From Candidatus Peregrinibacteria bacterium (lineage in GTDB: Bacteria; Patescibacteriota; Gracilibacteria; UM-FILTER-43-11): a DNA stretch of 8,844 nucleotides. The notes under the pieces were generated by a model. The model saw only the letters and a program-made list of their open reading frames with translations, made no database searches and had not been told where the DNA came from. This document shows, in pieces, positions 1 through 5,118 of the stretch. The position numbers were made by a program, and so were the translations under genes. Position 1 is the stretch's first letter; each line of letters begins with the position of its first letter. Where the stretch lies: positions 1 to 8,844 of the forward strand of contig JACRIF010000072.1 of NCBI GenBank assembly GCA_016220125.1. The letters run 5' to 3'.

Positions 1-1
1 C

Positions 2-1243
2 GATATCACCCTGAAAACCGCGCAGAAGCGAATGCCGGAGATCTGTGAAATCGTGTACCAGGTGGAAACCACCTTGGGCGACAAGGATCCCCGCGTTGTC
101 GACTTGATGCAGTATTTCCCCGAGAAGGAATCCCGCAAGTTGCCGGGAAAAGCCGAGGTCCGCATCAACGGCGAAACGGTTTCGAAGGTGCTCAACTCAA
201 ATTATTCGCTCGACAATTATTTTGTGGCCCCCGAAAACCGGCTGGCCCATGCCGCCTGCATGACGGTCGCCAAATATCCGGGCAAGAATTACAACCCGCT
301 GTTCGTGTACGGCGGGGTCGGGTTGGGCAAGACCCATCTCATCCAGGCAACGGGCCGCGAGGTGCTCAAGAACGACCCCAGCAAAGTGGTGGCCTATGTT
401 TCGGCCGAGGCCTTCACCAACGAGCTCATCGAAGGCATCCAGTCCAAGAACATGAACAAGTTCCGCAACAAGTACCGCAAGGTCGATGTCATGATCATCG
501 ACGACATCCAGTTCATCGCCAACAAGGACCGCACGCAGGAGGAGTTCTTCCACACCTACAATGCGCTCACCGAGTCCGGCAAGCAGGTGATCATCAGCTC
601 CGATCGCCCTCCGCAGGAGCTCACGCTGGTGTCCGAGCGCTTGGCGTCGCGGTTCGCGTCGGGAATGATCGTGGATGTGAAGATGCCCGATTACGAGACG
701 CGCCTCGCCATTCTCAAGAACCGATGCCAGGAGTGCCAGGTGTTCATCAACGACCAGGTGCTCGAGTTCATCGCCTTCAACATCGACACCTCGGTGCGCG
801 CCATGATCGGAATCCTGAACCAGGTGGTCGCCCGATACGAGTTGGAGCATACCGCTCCCACCTTGCGATCGGTGTCCGAGATCGTCCGGCAGATCAAGAA
901 GGATGTGAAGATGGTCGGGGTCATGCCCGCCGAGCTCGCCTCGCCCCAGCGCGCGGTGTCGCTCGATAAGTTGACCGAGCTTGTTTCCGAATACTATTCC
1001 TTGCCGAAAAGCGAAGTGCTCGGCGATTCGCGCGTGCGCGAATGCCTCGTCCCGCGCCAGATCATCATGTACCTGGCCAAGACCCGGCTCCATATGCCGT
1101 TGGCCAAGATCGGGGAGGGGCTGGGGAACCGCAACCACACCACCGTCATGCACGCCATCGGCAAGATGCAGACCCAACTTAAAAGCGACCGCCAACTGTT
1201 GTGCGACGTAAACGCGATCGCGAAAGAAGCGGGAATCCATTAA
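2..1243 (+). CDS. dnaA: Chromosomal replication initiator protein DnaA, 5' truncated by window edge
   Basis: DnaA is the AAA+ ATPase that binds oriC, melts it and loads the helicase. The reading frame is open to base 2, so the true start lies upstream. The ATG at 32 falls inside domain I and is only an internal Met; residues below are counted from it. A domain I remnant and short linker fill residues 1-58. The AAA+ core begins near YSLDNYFV. Walker A is GGVGLGKT (94-101), Walker B is VMIIDDIQ (153-160), sensor 1 lies near ISSDRPP (188-194), and the presumed arginine finger is R207 in SRF. The sensor 2 helix keeps R256, but the usual RELEGAL reads RAMIGIL. The domain IV helix-turn-helix covers about 305-403, with the signature NRNHTTVMHA, where most family members have RDHTTV. 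The gene ends in TAA and converges with the next gene across an inverted repeat. No dnaN follows. The family assignment is essentially certain. Confidence 0.97.
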   Translation, partial: DITLKTAQKRMPEICEIVYQVETTLGDKDPRVVDLMQYFPEKESRKLPGKAEVRINGETVSKVLNSNYSLDNYFVAPENRLAHAACMTVAKYPGKNYNPLFVYGGVGLGKTHLIQATGREVLKNDPSKVVAYVSAEAFTNELIEGIQSKNMNKFRNKYRKVDVMIIDDIQFIANKDRTQEEFFHTYNALTESGKQVIISSDRPPQELTLVSERLASRFASGMIVDVKMPDYETRLAILKNRCQECQVFINDQVLEFIAFNIDTSVRAMIGILNQVVARYELEHTAPTLRSVSEIVRQIKKDVKMVGVMPAELASPQRAVSLDKLTELVSEYYSLPKSEVLGDSRVRECLVPRQIIMYLAKTRLHMPLAKIGEGLGNRNHTTVMHAIGKMQTQLKSDRQLLCDVNAIAKEAGIH

Positions 1244-1245
1244 AT

Positions 1246-1330
1246 AAGTCTCAAGTCTCAAGCACGAGTCTCAAGGAATTGAACACGTTTAAAAAATTCA
1301 CTTGAGACTTGCGACTCTCGCTTGCGACTA
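1246..1330. repeat. Heptad-built inverted repeat 1 (between dnaA and the zinc-ribbon gene)
   Basis: This imperfect palindrome fills the whole spacer between two convergent stops. The left arm holds TCTCAAG at 1249, 1256 and 1269, with a 6-base variant at 1263. The right arm holds the mirror units CTTGAGA at 1301 and CTTGCGA at 1308 and 1321, with a 6-base unit at 1315. The inner stem GAATT/AATTC closes a loop of roughly 14 bases. No clean U-run follows either side, so it is not a textbook intrinsic terminator, although it could still end transcription from both directions. The architecture matches the elements at 6423 and 7621, although the bases differ. Confidence 0.8.
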
Positions 1331-1669
1331 TTAACGCGCAAACGTCTCAATGAAGCTTCCGCAGAAATGCGCGAGCTCGTATTTGACCATTTCCACATCC
1401 TCCGCGCTGATCGGGGTTTCCACGGCGGTGTCGTGGCTGAGTTGGGAGGATCGGTTGTGGATCTTGGCCGCGTCCGCGATCGTTTTTTCGATGTGCGCGG
1501 AAAGGGTCATCTCCGTTTCGCAGCGTTGGCACTTCACGTCGAAGGTGCAGTCGGCGCCCACGATATCCGTGATCGCGATGTTGTTCGGCAAAATCCGATT
1601 CTTGCACTGGGGGCAGTCCAAGGTTTGGGAGATTTGCTGGATGATCTCGTGGATATCGTTGTGGTTCAT
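1331..1669 (-). CDS. Small zinc-ribbon protein of unknown function
   Basis: The protein has 112 residues from the ATG at 1669. An in-frame TTG at 1711 would add 14 residues. ATG is preferred because the extra segment (QGAPPRNPLNKNT) looks like non-coding leader. Two CxxC knuckles, C19-P-Q-C22 and C47-Q-R-C50, are 24 residues apart and form a probable single zinc ribbon. C41 and C103 are further cysteines. The C-terminal part (about 88-110) is predicted helical and mildly acidic. No signal peptide or membrane segment is seen. The overall CxxC-x24-CxxC shape resembles small nucleic-acid or protein-binding zinc ribbons, but I do not recognise a named family. The gene converges with dnaA, and its stop directly abuts the inverted repeat. 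It has no Shine-Dalgarno site, but an extended -10 promoter lies upstream. Confidence 0.75.
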   Translation of the reverse strand: MNHNDIHEIIQQISQTLDCPQCKNRILPNNIAITDIVGADCTFDVKCQRCETEMTLSAHIEKTIADAAKIHNRSSQLSHDTAVETPISAEDVEMVKYELAHFCGSFIETFAR

Positions 1670-1740
1670 TGTGTTTTTGTTTAGGGGATTGCGAGGGGGG
1701 GCACCTTGCAAGCCTTGGCCGAATTCAAATAAATCTCACC

Positions 1741-1769
1741 ATTATAGCATTTCCATGCCCAAAAATCAA
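1741..1769 (-). promoter_or_regulatory. Sigma70-type promoter of the zinc-ribbon gene (extended -10)
   Basis: On the minus strand, TTGATT (1769-1764) and TATAAT (1746-1741) are separated by exactly 17 bases. A TGC immediately before the -10 makes it an extended -10. The predicted start is near 1734, giving a leader of about 65 nt to the ATG at 1669 or about 23 nt to the TTG at 1711. The -35 lies in the loop of the 1755-1776 hairpin. The assignment rests on consensus match only. Confidence 0.6.
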
Positions 1770-1776
1770 CGGGCAT
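1755..1776. repeat. Short hairpin overlapping a -35 box
   Basis: ATGCCC (1755-1760) and GGGCAT (1771-1776) form a perfect 6-bp inverted repeat with a 10-base loop. The loop contains most of the candidate -35 element of the zinc-ribbon gene. It could be an operator-like palindrome or chance. Confidence 0.4.
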
Positions 1777-1787
1777 ATTGCCAAGTA

Positions 1788-1811
1788 CCCCGCACGGATT
1801 AAGGTGCGGGG
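1788..1811. terminator. GC-rich hairpin after the 64-residue membrane-protein gene
   Basis: CCCCGCAC (1788-1795) and GTGCGGGG (1804-1811) form a perfect 8-bp stem with an 8-base loop. It lies 25 bases past the stop of the leftward 64-residue gene and upstream of the zinc-ribbon promoter, where a terminator is expected. No U-run follows on the minus strand, so intrinsic termination is not proven. Confidence 0.4.
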
Positions 1812-1835
1812 CCCAACATCAAGCATTGAAAATGG

Positions 1836-2030
1836 TTACCGCCTGATCTGTTTGTGGATCGGCCATTCGCCGAAGGCCAGGGTATAGAGGACGATCAGGT
1901 TGATCACCGGCAGAAACACGAGCAGGCCGAAATACGTCGGGAAGCCCGCTTTGGCATACACGTTGCACGAAACCTTGGCGATCATCAGGCAAAGGCCGAT
2001 GGTTGCGAGGGTGGCAAGGGTGTGAACCAT
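1836..2030 (-). CDS. Small membrane protein, 64 residues, unknown function
   Basis: Two hydrophobic segments, about residues 4-19 and 33-53, predict a two-helix inner-membrane protein with a short basic tail (HKQIRR). The stretch from residue 27 (KAGFPTYFG, then FLPVINLIVLYTLAFGEWP) has the aromatic, proline-marked pattern AG-x-P...P-x-x-N-L seen in small DUF805/DUF5684-like membrane proteins; this is a resemblance, not an assignment. The ATG at 2030 is the only sensible start. It lacks a Shine-Dalgarno site but lies about 20 nt after the predicted transcription start of a perfect consensus promoter, which strongly supports it being a real gene. It is separated from pyrC by 112 bases and an AT-rich palindrome, so it is probably transcribed on its own. 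Confidence 0.7.
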   Translation of the reverse strand: MVHTLATLATIGLCLMIAKVSCNVYAKAGFPTYFGLLVFLPVINLIVLYTLAFGEWPIHKQIRR

Positions 2031-2056
2031 GCGTTTTTTGGTTATTTTATAGATAT

Positions 2057-2085
2057 ATTATAACATTATTTATATATTATGTCAA
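2057..2085 (-). promoter_or_regulatory. Perfect consensus sigma70 promoter
   Basis: On the minus strand, TTGACA (2085-2080) and TATAAT (2062-2057) are separated by exactly 17 bases, a complete match to the housekeeping sigma consensus. The spacer is nearly all A and T. The predicted start is near 2050, about 20 nt before the ATG at 2030 of the 64-residue membrane protein. No other consensus match of this quality was noticed in the window. Confidence 0.8.
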
Positions 2086-2110
2086 AAGTCAGAAAGCAGT
2101 CAAAATAATA

Positions 2111-2153
2111 TGAACAAATAAATTGCTCAATAATTGTATAAATTATTTGTTCA
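2111..2153 (-). terminator. AT-rich palindrome over the pyrC stop, candidate terminator
   Basis: TGAACAAATAAATT (2111-2124) pairs with 2140-2153 at 13 of 14 positions around a 15-base loop. The right arm contains the pyrC stop codon and its last codons. On the minus-strand transcript the stem is followed by a U-rich stretch (TATTATTTTGA). The stem is A/U-rich, so a factor-independent terminator would be weak. A second, overlapping pairing (ATTG...CAAT) is possible in the same segment. Confidence 0.45.
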
Positions 2154-3441
2154 ATAAGGAGTCGTCCCTGCGTTTGACTTCGCCATTCAAAATCGTGGCA
2201 ACAGGCCACCCTTTGAGCGTCATTCCATGGAACGGGGTGTTCTTGCCCTTGGAAACAAGCTCCTCCCGTCGAACCGTCTTTGAAAGGTTTAGATCGATGA
2301 TCGTGAGATCTGCGGGAGCGCCGATTTGAATGCGCCCGCTTTCAAGCCCTGAGACGGTGGCAGGGCCCGAGGTGAGCAGTTCGATGATGCGGACGAGGTC
2401 GACTTTTTGGTTGTAGTAGAGTTCCTGGATCACAGCGGGAACAAAGGTTTCCAGTCCTGTGAAGCCGAAGGCGGCATGGACCACGTCCTTCTCCTTTTCC
2501 TCTTGGCTGTGGGGCGCGTGGTCGGTCACGAGGCAATCGATCGTGCCATCCTTGATTCCTTCGATCAGGGCTTGCCGATCCGCCTCGGTGCGGAGCGGGG
2601 GGTTCACTTTGGCCATGCCCCCGATTTTCAACACCAGCTCGTCCGTCAGGCACAGGTGGTGCGGAGTGGTGTCGCAGGTGATCATGTCAGAGGTTTTCTT
2701 CGCTTGGCGCACAAGCTCAACGGATTCCTTGGTGCTCAAGTGCGTGAAGTGCGCGAAGCCTCCGGTTTTTCGGGCCAGTCGGATGCCGCGCTCGACCGCC
2801 CGCCACTCCTTTTCGTTGGGTTGGCCGGGCACGCCCAGTTGTCGGCTGGCCTCTCCGTCGTTCATCACGCCGGTGGGCGCGATCGAGTTCATTTCGGGGT
2901 GCGTCATGAGCAGGAGTCCGTTGGATTTGGCCTCGGCATACGCCTGCTCGAGCAGGGATTCGTCGTTCACATCGAACCCGTCGTCCGTCACCATGCGGAT
3001 TCCCAAGCCCGGGTAGCGGTCGAGGTTCGTGAGCGCCGCGCCCTTGAGCCCCTGGGTGATGGCGCCGCACAGATGCACGTGGATGGCGGCCCGCTCGCGG
3101 ATGATGGATTGGTACCGTTCAATGGTTTCAACGGAGTCGAGCGAGGGCTTGGTGTTGGGCATGGCGAAAACCGTGGTCACGCCGCCCCGCAAGGCGGCCA
3201 AGGTGCCCGACTCGATGGTTTCCTTGTAGGATTGTTCCAGATCGCGCAAATGCACATGCAGGTCGATGACCCCGGGAATCACCAGTTTGCCCGTCGCATC
3301 GAGATCCGATGGGGTGGCGGGCAGGTGGCCGAAATCGCCCATGTCCGAGATCTTTCCATCCTTGATCACGATATCCGTGATCCCGTCGAATCGGGTTTCG
3401 GGATCGAGAACTCGGCCGTTGCGGATGAGCAGGTTAGGCAT
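2143..3441 (-). CDS. pyrC: Dihydroorotase, class I type
   Basis: This zinc metalloenzyme of the amidohydrolase superfamily closes carbamoyl-aspartate to dihydroorotate, step 3 of UMP synthesis. It has 432 residues, typical of the bacterial class I group. The metal site reads in order: DLHVHLRD (H62, H64, with substrate-binding R66), D153 in VTDDG, H181 in MTHPEM, H234 in HFTHLST, and D307 in VTDHAPH. MPNTKP (94-99) carries the substrate-binding Asn. The class I RxPG loop reads RDLEQSYKETI instead of the common REPG form, a small divergence. A C-terminal composite beta domain ends in GWPVATILNGEV. The ATG at 3441 overlaps the pyrB end by 8 nt (ATGCCTAA), so translation is probably coupled. Some class I paralogues are allantoinases or hydantoinases, but the pyrB overlap makes dihydroorotase the clear choice. 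Confidence 0.95.
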   Translation of the reverse strand: MPNLLIRNGRVLDPETRFDGITDIVIKDGKISDMGDFGHLPATPSDLDATGKLVIPGVIDLHVHLRDLEQSYKETIESGTLAALRGGVTTVFAMPNTKPSLDSVETIERYQSIIRERAAIHVHLCGAITQGLKGAALTNLDRYPGLGIRMVTDDGFDVNDESLLEQAYAEAKSNGLLLMTHPEMNSIAPTGVMNDGEASRQLGVPGQPNEKEWRAVERGIRLARKTGGFAHFTHLSTKESVELVRQAKKTSDMITCDTTPHHLCLTDELVLKIGGMAKVNPPLRTEADRQALIEGIKDGTIDCLVTDHAPHSQEEKEKDVVHAAFGFTGLETFVPAVIQELYYNQKVDLVRIIELLTSGPATVSGLESGRIQIGAPADLTIIDLNLSKTVRREELVSKGKNTPFHGMTLKGWPVATILNGEVKRRDDSLLNK

Positions 3442-4411
3442 GGGAATGGGGTGCTTTGGATTTGAGGGGCTCAGCCTTGATGGAAAAAGTTGTGGTGGGT
3501 GATCCGTAATAGTTCTCAGCCAGCGTTTTCAGAATGGCCATGCGCATGAACACGCTGTTTTCGGCTTGGCGGAAGTAGGCGGCCTGGGGCAGGGAATCCA
3601 CATCCATGGCGATTTCGTCGATGCGGGGCAAGGGGTGGAGCACCCGAAGGGTCGGCTTGCCCAATCGGACCAGCGTGGCATCCAATAGATAGGAGCCCTT
3701 AAGCGCATCGTAGTCTTCTATGTGCTCGAAACGCTCCTTTTGCACGCGGGTCATATAAAGGATATCCAGGGAAGGCAGGCATTGGATCAAATCGGTGGTT
3801 TCGGAAACGGTGGCCCTGCCGTTCTTCAGCAGTTCGATGTATTCCGCGGGCATCCGCAAGGCTTCGGGGCTTACCAGCACGACTGTGACGTTGTACTGGG
3901 CAAGCAGATGGGCCAGGGAATGGACGGTTCGGCCGAATTTCAAATCGCCCACGAATCCAATGGTGAGTCCGTCGATGGTGCCGAGTTCCCGTTGGATGGT
4001 GTAGAGATCCAGAAGTGCCTGCGTCGGGTGCTGGTTGGCGCCGTCGCCCGCGTTGATGAAAGGCTTTTGGGTGTGGCGTATGGCCTCGGCCGCTGCGCCG
4101 GAAAGCGGGTGGCGCATCACAAGCAGGTCGGCGTATTTCTCCACCATCCGGATGCTGTCGGCCAAGGTTTCGCCTTTCTTCATGGAAGTGGTGGAGGGGT
4201 CCGCGACCGTGATCACGTGGCCACCCAGGCGAAGCGTGGCGGATTCAAACGAGAGGCGCGTGCGGGTGCTCGGCTCCAGAAAGAGCGAGGCCACGATTTT
4301 GCCCGAAAGGTCCGAGGTGCGCTTGTCGCGCAGGCGCTCGGCCTCGTGTATGAAAAAATCGACCTCCTCCCGGAGGAGGTCGGCCGTTGTGATCAATTGG
4401 GTGCGTTTCAT
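3434..4411 (-). CDS. pyrB: Aspartate carbamoyltransferase catalytic subunit
   Basis: PyrB condenses carbamoyl phosphate with aspartate, the committed step of pyrimidine synthesis, in the cytoplasm. The ATG at 4411 is chosen (325 residues) because MKRTQLITTADL aligns with the family start. An upstream in-frame ATG at 4471 would add 20 residues without family character. Visible motifs are the carbamoyl-phosphate site EPSTRTRLSFESA (46-58), the K-bearing loop STTSMKKGET (73-82), GDGANQHPTQALLD (122-135), VGDLKFGRTVHSL (154-166), the aspartate-domain segment MTRVQKERF (220-228) and HPLPR (259-263). The last ~20 residues are poorly conserved and Lys/Ser-rich. It is the first gene of a two-gene operon with pyrC. 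No regulatory pyrI chain is present in the window. A weak TTGAAA-N17-TAGAAA promoter (4453-4425) would give a near-leaderless message. Confidence 0.96.
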   Translation of the reverse strand: MKRTQLITTADLLREEVDFFIHEAERLRDKRTSDLSGKIVASLFLEPSTRTRLSFESATLRLGGHVITVADPSTTSMKKGETLADSIRMVEKYADLLVMRHPLSGAAAEAIRHTQKPFINAGDGANQHPTQALLDLYTIQRELGTIDGLTIGFVGDLKFGRTVHSLAHLLAQYNVTVVLVSPEALRMPAEYIELLKNGRATVSETTDLIQCLPSLDILYMTRVQKERFEHIEDYDALKGSYLLDATLVRLGKPTLRVLHPLPRIDEIAMDVDSLPQAAYFRQAENSVFMRMAILKTLAENYYGSPTTTFSIKAEPLKSKAPHSHA

Positions 4412-4494
4412 GGGGATATGTGAATTTCTATTGGGAATACTATGACGTTTCAAATGCGCTGTAAATGGCATCTCAAGTGATGGAATTGAAATTC

Positions 4495-4602
4495 AAAAAA
4501 CCTCGTTCTTTCCCCGCGTGGGAATTCGCTTTCATCCTGCGCCCCATGCCGCTCGCCGCGGCCGGCAGGGGTTTCTTGGCGGCAAGAAACCCCTGAAAGA
4601 AC
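4495..4602 (-). ncRNA. Candidate structured RNA or pyrBC leader element
   Basis: Read on the minus strand, GTTCTTTC (4602-4595) can pair with GAAAGAAC (4512-4505) to close a multibranch fold. Inside it are a 12-13 bp perfect hairpin (4595-4566), a GCCGC/GCGGC hairpin (4562-4548) and a short CCC/GGG hairpin (4522-4513). The closing strand is followed by GAGG and then six T (4500-4495). It lies directly upstream of pyrB in the same orientation, so it could be a transcribed leader or attenuator, or a separate small RNA. It matches no riboswitch or PyrR-site consensus I know. This is inference from pairing only. Confidence 0.35.
4566..4595. repeat. Perfect 13-bp hairpin
   Basis: CAGGGGTTTCTTG (4566-4578) and CAAGAAACCCCTG (4583-4595) are exact reverse complements around the loop GCGG. 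No T-run follows directly on either strand, so it is not a simple intrinsic terminator. It is the strongest short hairpin in the window. Confidence 0.8.
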
Positions 4603-4793
4603 CGCCGGGGCTCCGTGAGCTCAAAACCAACGTTGGACCATTCATCAGGCATCTCCATGATCACTACGCCCCGGACCCGGTTTTGCCTAAAATTTTTGCA
4701 GTGCATCCAAGGGCCTGTGAATGTGGCTGTGCGCGATTTCTTCGTTTTTTAATTGCGCTTGGGTTTCGGTAAAAATTCACCGCTCCAAAGTTT

Positions 4794-4815
4794 CTCCTCC
4801 TCGCATGAGGAGGAG
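4794..4815. repeat. Perfect 9-bp purine/pyrimidine hairpin
   Basis: CTCCTCCTC (4794-4802) and GAGGAGGAG (4807-4815) are exact complements around the loop GCAT. The arms are pure pyrimidine and pure purine with a 3-base rhythm. The purine arm resembles a strong Shine-Dalgarno tract, but no convincing gene follows it. Confidence 0.65.
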
Positions 4816-4899
4816 TACGGCGGAGCCGGGAGGTGGTCTTGGGACGGATAATTACCCTCTTTGCCACCCTCTCTCGGCATGCCCCGCCCGTCGCGGCCG

Positions 4900-4927
4900 G
4901 CCCGTACCGAACACGGTACGTTCGGGC
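4900..4927. repeat. GC-rich nested hairpin
   Basis: CGTACCG (4903-4909) and CGGTACG (4914-4920) form a perfect 7-bp stem with loop AACA. Alternatively, GCCCG (4900-4904) with CGGGC (4923-4927) extends the TACCG/CGGTA stem with a one-sided bulge. Flanking CGCCCG/CGGGCG (4885-4890, 4923-4928) and GTCGC/GCGAC (4890-4894, 4934-4938) offer further, competing outer pairs. Confidence 0.55.
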
Positions 4928-4942
4928 GGGCGAGCGACATTC

Positions 4943-4965
4943 GGGATGGGATAGTGGGATTAGGG
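4943..4965 (+). other. G-quadruplex motif
   Basis: Four GGG runs begin at 4943, 4948, 4956 and 4963, with loops AT, ATAGT and ATTA. This satisfies the usual G3+N1-7 rule on the plus strand. Additional GGGGG runs follow at 4974 and 5000. It lies about 95 bases upstream of the obgE -10. Folding in the cell is not shown. Confidence 0.6.
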
Positions 4966-5056
4966 AGGTCGTCGGGGGTATTGAGCTTGGCGTTGCGTAG
5001 GGGGAGATGGTTTCCGGGTCAATTCAAAACAAATTTCGGGTAATGGCGTACTCGCT

Positions 5057-5065
5057 TGCTATAAT
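5057..5065 (+). promoter_or_regulatory. Extended -10 promoter of obgE
   Basis: TGCTATAAT (5057-5065) is a perfect extended -10 with a consensus TATAAT hexamer. No good -35 lies 16-18 bases upstream, as is common for extended -10 promoters. The predicted start near 5072 gives a leader of about 47 nt. The same TGCTATAAT string occurs in the zinc-ribbon promoter. Confidence 0.65.
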
Positions 5066-5105
5066 CCAGTCACTATGCCAAAGTATGTTTTGCGATTAAT
5101 CTTTC

Positions 5106-5111
5106 AAAGGA
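5106..5111 (+). promoter_or_regulatory. Ribosome binding site of obgE
   Basis: AAAGGA ends 7 bases before the ATG at 5119, a standard Shine-Dalgarno distance. It is the only clear Shine-Dalgarno site among the eight gene starts visible here, and it fixes the obgE start. Confidence 0.75.
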
Positions 5112-5118
5112 TCATAAT

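Larger units (their letters stand above)
4412..5118. other. Long structured spacer between pyrB and obgE
   Basis: About 700 bases separate the divergent pyrB and obgE. Short frames occur on both strands, but they overlap hairpins, lack recognisable motifs, and none looks like a gene. The spacer contains perfect hairpins at 4566-4595 and 4794-4815, a GC-rich nested hairpin near 4900-4927, a 10-bp palindrome (CCAACGTTGG, 4627-4636), a four-run G-tract (4943-4965) and the obgE promoter. Composition swings between GC-rich (4540-4620, 4800-5005) and AT-rich. No tRNA, SRP RNA, RNase P or tmRNA hallmark was found. Confidence 0.6.

Noticed and set aside
197..1261. Long minus-strand frame opposite dnaA (354 residues)
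   Set aside because: Antisense shadow of the GC-rich dnaA codons; His/Leu/Asp-rich with no domain, and it runs through the inverted repeat.
1670..1711. TTG start for the zinc-ribbon protein
   Set aside because: It would add a Pro/Asn-rich segment without family character, and AAGG is only one base before the TTG; ATG at 1669 is preferred, although not proven.
1452..1862. TGTGGATC strings at about 1456 and 1854 as DnaA boxes
   Set aside because: They lack the last bases of the TTATCCACA consensus, lie inside coding sequence and do not cluster, so no origin is called near dnaA.
2407..3465. Long plus-strand frame opposite pyrC (352 residues)
   Set aside because: Antisense shadow of a certain gene; composition (Gly/Val/His-rich) is that of reversed codons.
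4425..4453. pyrB promoter TTGAAA-N17-TAGAAA
   Set aside because: Only a 4/6 match at the -10, and it would leave a leader of a few bases; mentioned under pyrB but not listed as a feature.
4495..4524. Simple intrinsic terminator from the CCCC/GGG hairpin and T6 on the minus strand
   Set aside because: The hairpin is only 3-5 bp and lies about 9 bases from the T-run; kept only as part of the larger candidate fold.
4473..4706. 77-residue minus-strand frame upstream of pyrB
   Set aside because: It spans the perfect 13-bp hairpin and GC-rich stems, has no recognisable motif or ribosome site, and overlaps equally long frames on the other strand; better explained as structured spacer.
4518..4954. 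Overlapping plus- and minus-strand frames of 60-84 residues in the pyrB-obgE spacer
   Set aside because: They are Arg/Pro-rich as expected of random frames in GC-rich DNA, no start context supports them, and they exclude one another.
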